A DNA stretch of 64,000 nucleotides from CAYTGR01 sp964437445 (GTDB lineage Bacteria > Chloroflexota > Anaerolineae > B4-G1 > SLSP01). Position 1 is the stretch's first letter. Every line of letters begins with the position of its first letter. The translations under genes and the position numbers were made by a program. This document shows, piece after piece, positions 24,432 to 31,794 of the stretch. The stretch lies in the NCBI GenBank assembly GCA_964437445.1, contig CAYTGR010000004.1:1-64000 (forward strand), written 5' to 3'. The notes under the pieces were generated by a model that saw nothing but the letters and a program-made list of their open reading frames with translations, searched no databases and was not told the DNA's origin.

Positions 24432-25382
24432 ATGCGGATTTTGATTACCGGCGGGGCCGGCTTTATCGGCTCACATCTTTGCGATCGCTATTTGGCCGAT
24501 GGGCATGAAGTGATTGCAATGGACAATCTGAGCACCGGCTCGATGGAAAACATTGCGCACTTGATCGGCCAGCCGCGTTTTACCTTCATCAAGCACAATG
24601 TCACCCAATACGTCTACGTGGCCGGGCCGCTGGATGTGGTGTTGCATCTGGCCTCGCTGCCCAGCCCGGTGGATTACCTGAATTACCCGATCCAGACGCT
24701 CAAGGTGGGGGCGTTGGGGACGCATAATTGTTTGGGGCTGGCGCTGGACAAGCGGGCGAAGTTCCTGTTGGCCTCTACCTCGGAGGTTTATGGCGACCCG
24801 TTGATCCACCCGCAACCGGAGACTTACTGGGGCAACGTCAATCCGGTGGGGCCGCGCGGCGTCTACGATGAGAGCAAACGCTTTGCCGAATCCATGACGA
24901 TGGCCTACCATCGCTATCACGGCGTGGAGACGCGGATTGTCCGCATTTTTAACACTTACGGGCCTCGGATGCGCGCCGACGACGGGCGCGTAGTCCCCAA
25001 CTTTATCTGCCAGGCCTTGCGCGGCGAACCGCTGACCGTTTACGATGAGGGCGCGCGCACTCGCTCTTTCTGCTTCGTAAGCGATTTGGTGGAGGGCATT
25101 GTCCGCCTGGTGGAGGCCAACGAGACCGACCCGGTCAACCTGGGCAACCCGCGCGAGTTGAGCATCCTGGAGTTTGCGCAGGCGGTGCTGGTGGCCACCG
25201 GCAGCCGCTCGGAGATCATCCACGTTTACCCAACCGATGAGCGGACGAAAGACGATCCCAAAGTCCGCTGTCCCGATATCACCAAAGCCCGCACGCTGCT
25301 GGGCTGGCAGCCGCAAGTGCCGTTGGAAGAGGGCTTACGGCAGACGGCGGGCTATTTCCGCCGCAAATTAGGCCTGGGATGA
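24432..25382 (+). CDS. UDP-glucuronate decarboxylase (UDP-xylose synthase), extended SDR
   Basis: 316 aa. It oxidises and decarboxylates UDP-glucuronate to UDP-xylose. GGAGFIGSH NAD-binding loop (residues about 7-15), Ser/Thr in ASTSEVYGDPLIHPQ, YDESK with the catalytic Tyr and Lys, and the signature YWGNVNPVGPRG are all typical of UXS. ATG at 24432 lies 8 nt from AAGGAGG; ATG at 24426 is too close. An O-antigen ligase-like gene follows after 19 nt, so the xylose may serve a surface polymer. Confidence 0.9.
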   Translation: MRILITGGAGFIGSHLCDRYLADGHEVIAMDNLSTGSMENIAHLIGQPRFTFIKHNVTQYVYVAGPLDVVLHLASLPSPVDYLNYPIQTLKVGALGTHNCLGLALDKRAKFLLASTSEVYGDPLIHPQPETYWGNVNPVGPRGVYDESKRFAESMTMAYHRYHGVETRIVRIFNTYGPRMRADDGRVVPNFICQALRGEPLTVYDEGARTRSFCFVSDLVEGIVRLVEANETDPVNLGNPRELSILEFAQAVLVATGSRSEIIHVYPTDERTKDDPKVRCPDITKARTLLGWQPQVPLEEGLRQTAGYFRRKLGLG

Positions 25383-25401
25383 TTAGGAACAGGTTGGTGG
25401 C

Positions 25402-26964
25402 GTGGGTGGAGTACTGAGGCCGGCCACCGATTTTTTCCCAACGGCGCGTCCGGCGGTCCGGGATCGCTTGCGCCTGGGGGTGCTGGGGACGGTTGCCGTC
25501 GTCGGCGGACTGACGATCGCTCGCCTGCCGCTGCTCTATGCAGCTCTGGGCGTGGCACTCGCGGTGGTGGCGGTTGGCTCCTTGCTGGAGCCGTTGGTCG
25601 GCGTGGGCGCGGCCCTGCTGGCCGGGTTGGCGCGGGCCTGGCTGGCGCGGGCGTTGCCCGCCATCCCGGCTGAGCTGGGACAGGGGCTGTTTTTGCTGGC
25701 GGTCGGGACGTGGCTCGCGCGCGGGCTGCTGCGCCGCGAACTGCGGATTCCGCCAATGCCTTTTACCTTGCCGCTGCTGCTTTTTCTGGGCGTGACGCTC
25801 CTTTCCCTTTGGACGCCCGCCGATCTCTGGGTCGGTTTTACCGAATGGGCCAAATGGGTCCAGCTGCTCCTCATGGCTTGGCTGGTCTACGACCGGCTCA
25901 CCGACCCGGCCGCCCGCCCGACCCGCGCCCTGGGGTTTATCCTGGGCGCGCTAATGTTGACGGTACTTTTCCAGGCCGGGCTGGGGCTCTGGCAGTTCGC
26001 GTTTCAAAAGCAGGGGCTGACCTACTTCGTCATCAATGACCGCTTCTACCGCGCGTTTGGCACCTTTGAGCAGCCGAACCCTTACGGTGGCTTTATGGGG
26101 ATGACGGCGGCGCTGGGCGGCGGGGTACTGCTGGTGCTGGCAGGGGAGTGGGTGAGCGCGCAGTGGGGGCGGTGGCGCGGGCGCGACGTATCACGGCCGG
26201 CTCACGGGCTGGCCTGGCTGTTGGGGGGAGCGATCATGCTGGCGCTTTGCGGCGCGGCGCTCATCGCTTCCTGGTCGCGGGGCGCCTGGATGGGCTTGGG
26301 GGCCGCGTTGCTGGTGCTGGCGGCGGCGCTCCCCCGGCGGGGCTGGTGGGGGCTGGTGGGGGCGGCCGCGCTCGTGGCCGGCGGGGTCGTGCTCTATCAG
26401 GCCGGCGCACTGCCGGCGGCGATTGCGTCGCGGCTCACCGGTTTCCTGGAATACACGCGCTTTGAAGATGTGCGCGGGGTGGCGATTAACGACGCTAACT
26501 TCGCCGTGCTGGAGCGGATGGCGCACTGGCAGGCCGGCCTGGCCATGTGGCGTGACCACTTCTGGTTGGGGGTGGGACTGGGTTGCTATGAACCGGCTTA
26601 CCCGCGCTATGCCCTCATCAACTGGCCGCTGCCGCTGGGCCACGCGCATAACTTTTACCTTAATCTGCTGGCCGAAACCGGTGTGGTGGGATTGGCGGCC
26701 CACCTGGTACTGTTGTGCGCTTTGTTGGGGCGATTGTGGGGGGCGACCCGCCGGCTCTCCGGCCCGGAGCGCGGCTTGGCCCTGGGCCTGCTCGGCGCGT
26801 GGACGCATTTGATGGTCCATCATGGCGTGGATAATCTGCTGGTGAATAATTTACACCTCTACCTGGGCATTTTATTGGCGTTGAGTGCCTGGGTGAGCGA
26901 ACGGGCCAGACGCCCTCGCCGGTTTATCGTTGTTACTTCCCCTGAACAGTATCTTCCCTTATAA
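25402..26964 (+). CDS. O-antigen ligase/polymerase-like membrane protein
   Basis: 520 aa with about eleven to twelve predicted membrane helices. The Wzy_C/WaaL-type core has IASWSRGAWMGLGAALL and, near the C-terminus, GHAHNFYLNLLAETGVVGLA (H of the periplasmic loop). Such enzymes ligate or polymerise lipid-linked glycans outside the membrane. The GTG at 25402 is a modest start (weak ribosome site GGTTGGTGG). A second ligase-type domain occurs at 51.6-54.8 kb. Confidence 0.85.
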   Translation: MGGVLRPATDFFPTARPAVRDRLRLGVLGTVAVVGGLTIARLPLLYAALGVALAVVAVGSLLEPLVGVGAALLAGLARAWLARALPAIPAELGQGLFLLAVGTWLARGLLRRELRIPPMPFTLPLLLFLGVTLLSLWTPADLWVGFTEWAKWVQLLLMAWLVYDRLTDPAARPTRALGFILGALMLTVLFQAGLGLWQFAFQKQGLTYFVINDRFYRAFGTFEQPNPYGGFMGMTAALGGGVLLVLAGEWVSAQWGRWRGRDVSRPAHGLAWLLGGAIMLALCGAALIASWSRGAWMGLGAALLVLAAALPRRGWWGLVGAAALVAGGVVLYQAGALPAAIASRLTGFLEYTRFEDVRGVAINDANFAVLERMAHWQAGLAMWRDHFWLGVGLGCYEPAYPRYALINWPLPLGHAHNFYLNLLAETGVVGLAAHLVLLCALLGRLWGATRRLSGPERGLALGLLGAWTHLMVHHGVDNLLVNNLHLYLGILLALSAWVSERARRPRRFIVVTSPEQYLPL

Positions 26965-26965
26965 T
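26960..26965 (+). promoter_or_regulatory. Possible -10 box for the aldo/keto reductase gene
   Basis: TATAAT overlaps the end of the preceding gene; no good -35 at 16-18 nt. The 120-nt leader to the reductase start contains a hairpin with GGCAGT/ACTGCC stem near 27010-27033. Confidence 0.3.
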
Positions 26966-27086
26966 TAAGGTTGAACATTTCTGTAGGGAACCTTCTACCT
27001 GCAGGGCGTCGGCAGTGAGATGAAAATGACTGCCTGACGACATGACAACCAGACTTTTTCAGGGCGAAAATGCAAAAGGAGGGAAC

Positions 27087-28097
27087 ATGGAATATCGCCC
27101 CTTAGGCCGTACCGGTGTGAAAGTCAGTCCTCTTTGCCTGGGAGCCATGAATTTTGGGATGAAGACCCAGCCTGAGGCGGCTTATGCCATCATTGAGCGA
27201 GCGCTGGAGGCCGGTCTCAATTTCATTGATACGGCTAACGTCTACAGTCGCGGCGCCAGTGAAGAAATTGTGGGTGAAGCACTCCAGCGCAGCGGCCGCC
27301 GCCACCAGGTGGTGTTGGCGACCAAAGTCCATGGCCGCATGGATGACCGCGATCCCAATATGCAGGGCAACAGCCGCCGTCACCTCATCGCGCAGTGTGA
27401 GGCCAGCTTACGCCGCTTGCAAACCGATTACATTGACCTTTACCAGATCCACCGGCCGCAATCCGACATCCCCATTGACGAGACGCTGCGGGCGCTGGAT
27501 GACCTGATCCGCGCCGGGAAGGTGCGTTACATCGGGACCAGCACCTTTGCCGCCTGGCAGCTGATGGAGTCGCTGTGGGTGGCCAAGGAGCTGGGGTTGA
27601 ACCGCTTCGTCTGTGAGCAACCTCCCTACCATATCCTGGATCGCCAGATTGAGCAAGAACTGGTGCCCATGGCGCAGACCTATGGCCTGGCGATCATCCC
27701 CTGGAGCCCGTTGGCGGCCGGTCTGCTCACCGGAAAATATCAGCGCGGGGGCGAACCGCCTGCCGATAGTCGCCTGGCCGATCCGCGCTCGGCTGGCTGG
27801 CTGGAGGATTTCCTCACCGAGCCGGTCTACCAGGTGTTGGATGGGTTGGCGGCGCTGGTGGCTGAGAAGGGGTGCACCATGTCACAGTTTGCGCTGGCCT
27901 GGAATCTGGCCCAGCCCGGTATTACCAGCCCGATCATCGGCCCGCGCACGTTGGAACAACTGGACGACAACCTGCGGGCGTTGACTGTGACCGTCACGGC
28001 GGAGGACTGTCAGCGCGTGGACGCGTTGGTTGCCCCGAAGACGGCCGTGGCAGCTTTTTACGAAGCCGATTTTGGACCGCATCAATACCGCTGGTAG
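27087..28097 (+). CDS. Aldo/keto reductase
   Basis: 336-aa NADP(H)-dependent (beta/alpha)8 reductase. Catalytic tetrad Asp and Tyr in FIDTANVYSRG, Lys in VVLATKVHG, His in YQIHRP. The C-terminal NADP-binding segment SPIIGPRTLEQLDDNL is present. Substrate unknown; closest in style to YghZ/YajO-type sugar or aldehyde reductases. ATG 27087 follows AAAGGAGGG; an upstream ATG at 27042 adds 15 non-conserved residues. Confidence 0.93.
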   Translation: MEYRPLGRTGVKVSPLCLGAMNFGMKTQPEAAYAIIERALEAGLNFIDTANVYSRGASEEIVGEALQRSGRRHQVVLATKVHGRMDDRDPNMQGNSRRHLIAQCEASLRRLQTDYIDLYQIHRPQSDIPIDETLRALDDLIRAGKVRYIGTSTFAAWQLMESLWVAKELGLNRFVCEQPPYHILDRQIEQELVPMAQTYGLAIIPWSPLAAGLLTGKYQRGGEPPADSRLADPRSAGWLEDFLTEPVYQVLDGLAALVAEKGCTMSQFALAWNLAQPGITSPIIGPRTLEQLDDNLRALTVTVTAEDCQRVDALVAPKTAVAAFYEADFGPHQYRW

Positions 28098-28159
28098 GCC
28101 TGTGCTGTCGCTGGATTGTTTTTTAGTCATCCCTCAATGGATTAAGGAAGGAGTGGATC

Positions 28160-29407
28160 ATGCCCAGCAAACTCGGAATTCACTGTCTGGAACCTGACGG
28201 CACGATGCCAACAATACGCGCTTTGGCTCAGGCTGGTGCCATGATGGCGACCGTCAAAGCGGTGGGCGGGGTGGATGTATTGCGTGAGGTCAAAGAAATC
28301 AACCCGCAAACAATTACCGTCGGGCGCCTTTTACATGGCACCGAGGGCTTTTACATGGAAGTGCCGCACTTGGAGAAAGATGACCTGCGCGCGGTGGCCC
28401 GCGAGATGATAGACCACATTTTGCCGGTCTGGGAGCCGCATCGGACCTATGTGGATTATTGGGAGGTGATCAACGAAACAGATCCAACAGGCGCCGATGG
28501 CCACCGCCGCCTGGCCGAATTGATGATTCACCTGATGGATTTCGCTGAACCGGAGGGCTACAAGTTAGGTCTATTTTCCTATAGCCTGGGGGTCCCGGAG
28601 TGGGATGAAATTAAGGCCATTGTGGAGACCGGGGTCTTTGCCCGTGCCAAGACGGGCGGCCACGTGCTGGCGTTACATGAGTATGCCAAGCCGATGGATA
28701 AATGGTATGGCGAGCCGCTGCCAGGGTTGCCGCGCTATCCTGACCGTGGGCCGTTGGCTTTCCGCTATCGTTGGTGGTACGAGGATTTCCTTAAGCCGCG
28801 CAACGAAGTGATCCCTCTGTTCATCACTGAGGCCAACATAGACGAGGATGTACGCCCGGTTTCCAATGCTGATTGGATCCGGCAACTGGCCTGGTACGAT
28901 GAGGGCCTGCGCAGAGATCCTTATGTTTTGGGTGCGCATCTATTCACCTTGGGTGGGGGCAGCGGCTGGGCCGCATTTGACTTTGAGCGGATGCTGCCGG
29001 AGCTGATCCAGCACATTGTGGCGCTGAAAGATACTGTGGATCCCACCTGGACGGAGGTTCAGCGGCCATCAGGCCCGGCGACCCCGGTCCCAATTGTGAC
29101 AGGGCTGGCAGTGGAAACTCCGGAGCGGCACTATTTACTCTTGCCCCCCGGTGTCAATAGTGCCTGGTTTGCGGCTTGTGCCCGATATTGGGAAAAATTC
29201 CAGGTGACTGTGGGATGCAACCGTGATGAAGCCGGTATTACCGGCGCGGTGACGGCTGTGAATCCACAACAATGGCCTGAGGATTTGGTTATCTTCTTCA
29301 ACCGCCAATATCCCGGCACCCGGTACGACCCTGTTCAGGCAGTGACGCCACAGTTGTTAGAGCAGATATTGGGTCAGCGCGTGGCGAGTGGCAGACGATT
29401 TGGGTAA
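28160..29407 (+). CDS. Clan GH-A glycosidase-like protein
   Basis: 415 aa, no signal peptide. The N-terminal about 300 residues look like a TIM barrel of clan GH-A: YWEVINETDP (E of the N-E pair, acid/base, about residue 98) and FITEANID (nucleophile Glu, about residue 221). The C-terminal 100 residues are unassigned. Family (GH39/GH5-like or unclassified) cannot be fixed by eye. AAGGAAGGAG precedes the ATG. An isoaspartyl peptidase gene follows after a terminator. Confidence 0.72.
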   Translation: MPSKLGIHCLEPDGTMPTIRALAQAGAMMATVKAVGGVDVLREVKEINPQTITVGRLLHGTEGFYMEVPHLEKDDLRAVAREMIDHILPVWEPHRTYVDYWEVINETDPTGADGHRRLAELMIHLMDFAEPEGYKLGLFSYSLGVPEWDEIKAIVETGVFARAKTGGHVLALHEYAKPMDKWYGEPLPGLPRYPDRGPLAFRYRWWYEDFLKPRNEVIPLFITEANIDEDVRPVSNADWIRQLAWYDEGLRRDPYVLGAHLFTLGGGSGWAAFDFERMLPELIQHIVALKDTVDPTWTEVQRPSGPATPVPIVTGLAVETPERHYLLLPPGVNSAWFAACARYWEKFQVTVGCNRDEAGITGAVTAVNPQQWPEDLVIFFNRQYPGTRYDPVQAVTPQLLEQILGQRVASGRRFG

Positions 29408-29411
29408 ATAA

Positions 29412-29446
29412 GATGAATAACGGGGAATCTACCCCGTCATCTTTTT
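29412..29446 (+). terminator. Intrinsic terminator after the clan-A glycosidase-like gene
   Basis: Stem ACGGGG (29420-29425) / CCCCGT (29432-29437), extended by GATG / CATC, followed by TTTTT. Confidence 0.7.
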
Positions 29447-29465
29447 GATTTCTCAGGAGGCAATT

Positions 29466-30356
29466 TTGAATCGTCCGGTGATTGTAGTGCATGGCGGTGC
29501 CTGGTACATCCCACCCCGGTTGCACGAGGCTTATCAAGCCGGCTGCCGGCGAGCTGCGCGGGTGGGCTGGGCATACTTGATGAACGGCGGCTCGGCGCTG
29601 GATGCGGTGGAAGCTGCCGTGAGCAGCCTGGAGAACGAGACCACCTTTGATGCCGGCCGGGGCAGCTACTTCAATGCCGCCGACGAAGTAGAGATGGACG
29701 CGATCATCATGGACGGGCGCACGCTGACCTTTGGGGCGGTGGCGGCCATTCAGCATGTCCTGAACCCGGTGCGCGTCGCGCGGTTGGTACTGGAACGTAC
29801 ACCACACCATTTCATGGTTGGTCAGGGCGCGACTGCTTTTGCCCGAGAGATGGGATTGCTGGCCGATCCGGGGGTGGCAGTTGGTAAACGAGAATTGGAG
29901 GAGGAGGAATGGACTCCGCCCGGCGATACGGTTGGGGCGGTGGCGCTAGACCTGAATGGGAATCTGGCGGTGGCTACCTCCACTGGGGGTACGCCCAACA
30001 AACATCCGGGCCGGGTGGGCGATTCGCCCCTGGTGGGTTGCGGTGCTTACGCCGATAATCTGGCCGGCGCCGCCAGTGCGACCGGTTCTGGTGAGCATCT
30101 CATGCGGGTGGTCATCAGCAAAGCGGCTTGTGACCGGATGGCCGCCGGGATGACGGCGCAACAGGCCGTTGAGGAGGCGATCCGCCTGCTCCAAAACCGG
30201 GTGAACGGTTACGGCGGCCTCATCGCCATTGATCGCGAGGGGCGCGTCGGGCTGGCACACAACACTCCCAACCTGACCTACGCTTACCGGCTGCCGGACC
30301 AGGAACTTGTGGTCGGGATGAGTTATGCCGGCGGGACAACCGTAACTGGGGATTAG
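29466..30356 (+). CDS. Isoaspartyl peptidase/plant-type L-asparaginase
   Basis: 296-aa Ntn hydrolase that self-cleaves to expose an N-terminal Thr. That Thr is in GDTVGAVALD (about residue 160). Downstream TSTGGTPNKHPGRVGDSPLVGCGAYA and the AATGSGEH stretch form the family's substrate pocket. Substrates are isoaspartyl dipeptides or asparagine. TTG at 29466 is used: AGGAGG lies 5 nt upstream. The start at 29445 would precede the ribosome site. Confidence 0.9.
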   Translation: MNRPVIVVHGGAWYIPPRLHEAYQAGCRRAARVGWAYLMNGGSALDAVEAAVSSLENETTFDAGRGSYFNAADEVEMDAIIMDGRTLTFGAVAAIQHVLNPVRVARLVLERTPHHFMVGQGATAFAREMGLLADPGVAVGKRELEEEEWTPPGDTVGAVALDLNGNLAVATSTGGTPNKHPGRVGDSPLVGCGAYADNLAGAASATGSGEHLMRVVISKAACDRMAAGMTAQQAVEEAIRLLQNRVNGYGGLIAIDREGRVGLAHNTPNLTYAYRLPDQELVVGMSYAGGTTVTGD

Positions 30357-30358
30357 CC

Positions 30359-30422
30359 ATCAGGAGTCAGGGGGGGGCGGCGTTGTTTATAACCTGTATT
30401 TGTTCCCTGACTCCTGATTTTT
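30359..30422 (+). terminator. Long-stem terminator after the isoaspartyl peptidase gene
   Basis: Perfect 14-bp stem ATCAGGAGTCAGGG (30359-30372) / CCCTGACTCCTGAT (30405-30418) with a 32-nt loop, followed by TTTT. Confidence 0.65.
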
Positions 30423-30434
30423 AGGAGATTAACC

Positions 30435-30656
30435 GTGCCGGAATTCTGCCCAAAATGTGGCAACCTAGTGGTCGATGGAACAGAGCGTTGCCCGGCCTGC
30501 GGCGCACGCGTCCAGCCGCGGGTGATGGATAAAGCCACTGGCTTCACCTGGGCCGATTTCTTCAACTACAGCCTGGTTCCCATCGTGTTCGTCTTGATTG
30601 CCCTGTTGGTGCCGCTGCTGATCGGCTTGCTGTGCATTTTCTTTGCCAACCGCTGA
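30435..30656 (+). CDS. Zinc-ribbon single-helix membrane protein
   Basis: 73 aa. CPKCG and CPACG form an N-terminal zinc ribbon (residues about 5-25). A hydrophobic helix (about 47-70) ends the protein. It starts with GTG after TAGGAGATTAACC. Small proteins of this type are common and mostly uncharacterised. Confidence 0.82.
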   Translation: MPEFCPKCGNLVVDGTERCPACGARVQPRVMDKATGFTWADFFNYSLVPIVFVLIALLVPLLIGLLCIFFANR

Positions 30657-30723
30657 GCGAATCTGCACCCAGCGTGATACGTGCGGCCTGACCTGGTCGC
30701 GTCACGTATGACGGGACGCAGTT

Positions 30724-31182
30724 CTAACTCATTCCCCGTACTTTCTTCCCCAACTGTACCAGCCGACTGGCCATGGCGTGCTCCGGAACCTGAAACATTT
30801 CGCTGAGCTGCTCCAGCGTGACCAGCGGGTTGCGCAGCGCTTTGGTCAACCAGGAGGCCGGAATCAGCAGGCAGATGGCGAAGTAACGGCTTGACTCGTT
30901 GTTGAAGGGCAATTGCACCTGAGCCCAACCTTCGGCGCCGCTGCGGCAAATCTCGCGGTAGAGGAGCCGGGCCATGGCCAGACGGTATTCGTAGCGGTGA
31001 TCGCCCAGGCCGAAAACCAGGGAGAGATCGCCAACATCCAGGCTTTGCAATCCCTCGGGGGGGTGCGCCAGGATTTGTTCCACCGGGACGGGGGGGCGGG
31101 TGCAATTGCAGCTGTCCAGCATATTTGAGGCTAATGTCTCAAGCTGCTGTCTTTGTGCGTCAGTTGGTACAGAGGTTGCCAC
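30724..31182 (-). CDS. ImmA/IrrE-like protein lacking the HExxH motif
   Basis: 152 aa. The C-terminal half resembles ImmA/IrrE (DUF955) peptidases: NNESSRYFAICLLIPASWL corresponds to their EanrFAaeLLmP segment, and LSEMFQVPEHAMASRLVQLG to the last helices. Where HELGH is expected the sequence reads YRLAMARLLY, so the zinc motif is lost. It could be a binding or regulatory relic. It starts with GTG directly after the GYD-gene stop, so the two are translationally coupled. Confidence 0.65.
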   Translation of the reverse strand: MATSVPTDAQRQQLETLASNMLDSCNCTRPPVPVEQILAHPPEGLQSLDVGDLSLVFGLGDHRYEYRLAMARLLYREICRSGAEGWAQVQLPFNNESSRYFAICLLIPASWLTKALRNPLVTLEQLSEMFQVPEHAMASRLVQLGKKVRGMS

Positions 31183-31479
31183 TTAGAGTTCCTCCACCAG
31201 GAAGCGAAATTCTTCAAACGGGATCGCGGTCAGCGTTTGAGTTGAGCCCATGCCCAGCGAGTGGATGATCAGCGCCACCTTGGCCGCTGTCGTTGGATCG
31301 GGAGCCTCCAGGATGTGCATGAAATCGTACTCTCCCAACAGCACATAGCTGGCGATGCGTTTCACATTGGGGCAATCTGCTCGCAGCCGCTGGCACAGCT
31401 CGTCGTCCAGGGTGGCCATCGTTTTGATTTCACCCGGCGCGTGACTGGAAAGCTTGGACAACATCACAAAAATAGCCAT
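31183..31479 (-). CDS. GYD domain protein
   Basis: 98 aa. A small ferredoxin-like alpha/beta fold of the GYD family: KRIASYVLLGEYDFMHILEAPDPTTAAKV has the hallmark G-x-Y-D. Function unknown in the family. AAGGAGG precedes the ATG at 31479. It is first gene of a two-gene unit with the ImmA-like protein. Confidence 0.85.
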   Translation of the reverse strand: MAIFVMLSKLSSHAPGEIKTMATLDDELCQRLRADCPNVKRIASYVLLGEYDFMHILEAPDPTTAAKVALIIHSLGMGSTQTLTAIPFEEFRFLVEEL

Positions 31480-31504
31480 CGTCCACCTCCTTCGTCAATA
31501 ACGT

Positions 31505-31560
31505 GTTTATAGTGAGGCGCTTGAGCGCCGTCTCGGCCGCGCTTGAGCGTGGCCCTGCAA
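31505..31560. repeat. Dispersed double-hairpin element A, copy 3
   Basis: GTTTATAGTGAGGCGCTTGA, then GCGCC, then the second hairpin GGCC...GGCC; the outer stem is partly decayed. Lies in the 315-bp space between the GYD gene and mutL, which otherwise holds a heptamer hairpin and element B and no gene. Confidence 0.7.
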
Positions 31561-31594
31561 GCAAACTCCTCTGAAAATAGAAACCAGTTAAGTG

Positions 31595-31643
31595 GTGAGC
31601 AGAGAGCAGCAGGTAGAAGTCCTGTTTCCTGCTCACTGCTCAC
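31595..31643. repeat. Heptamer run with inverted ends (GTGAGCA ... TGCTCAC)
   Basis: Seven phase-locked 7-mers: GTGAGCA, GAGAGCA, GCAGGTA, GAAGTCC, TGTTTCC, TGCTCAC, TGCTCAC. First and last are exact reverse complements, so it can fold back. Confidence 0.75.
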
Positions 31644-31689
31644 ATTTTCATCCCACCGCTGGTGAACGCCAGGGCATGGGGAATTCCCA
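31644..31689 (+). repeat. Dispersed element B, copy 3 (full length)
   Basis: ATTTTCATCCCACCGCTGGT, then GAACGCCAGGGCAT and GGGGAATTCCC. It directly abuts the heptamer run. Confidence 0.8.
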
Positions 31690-31794
31690 TGAAAGCCGGA
31701 TTTACAGAGGGCGCAGAATCTTGTATGCAAATCCGGAATCTGAAATCCCCAATCCGAAATTAGCTCTGGCGGGTGGGGCCATCCTGCGCAATTC

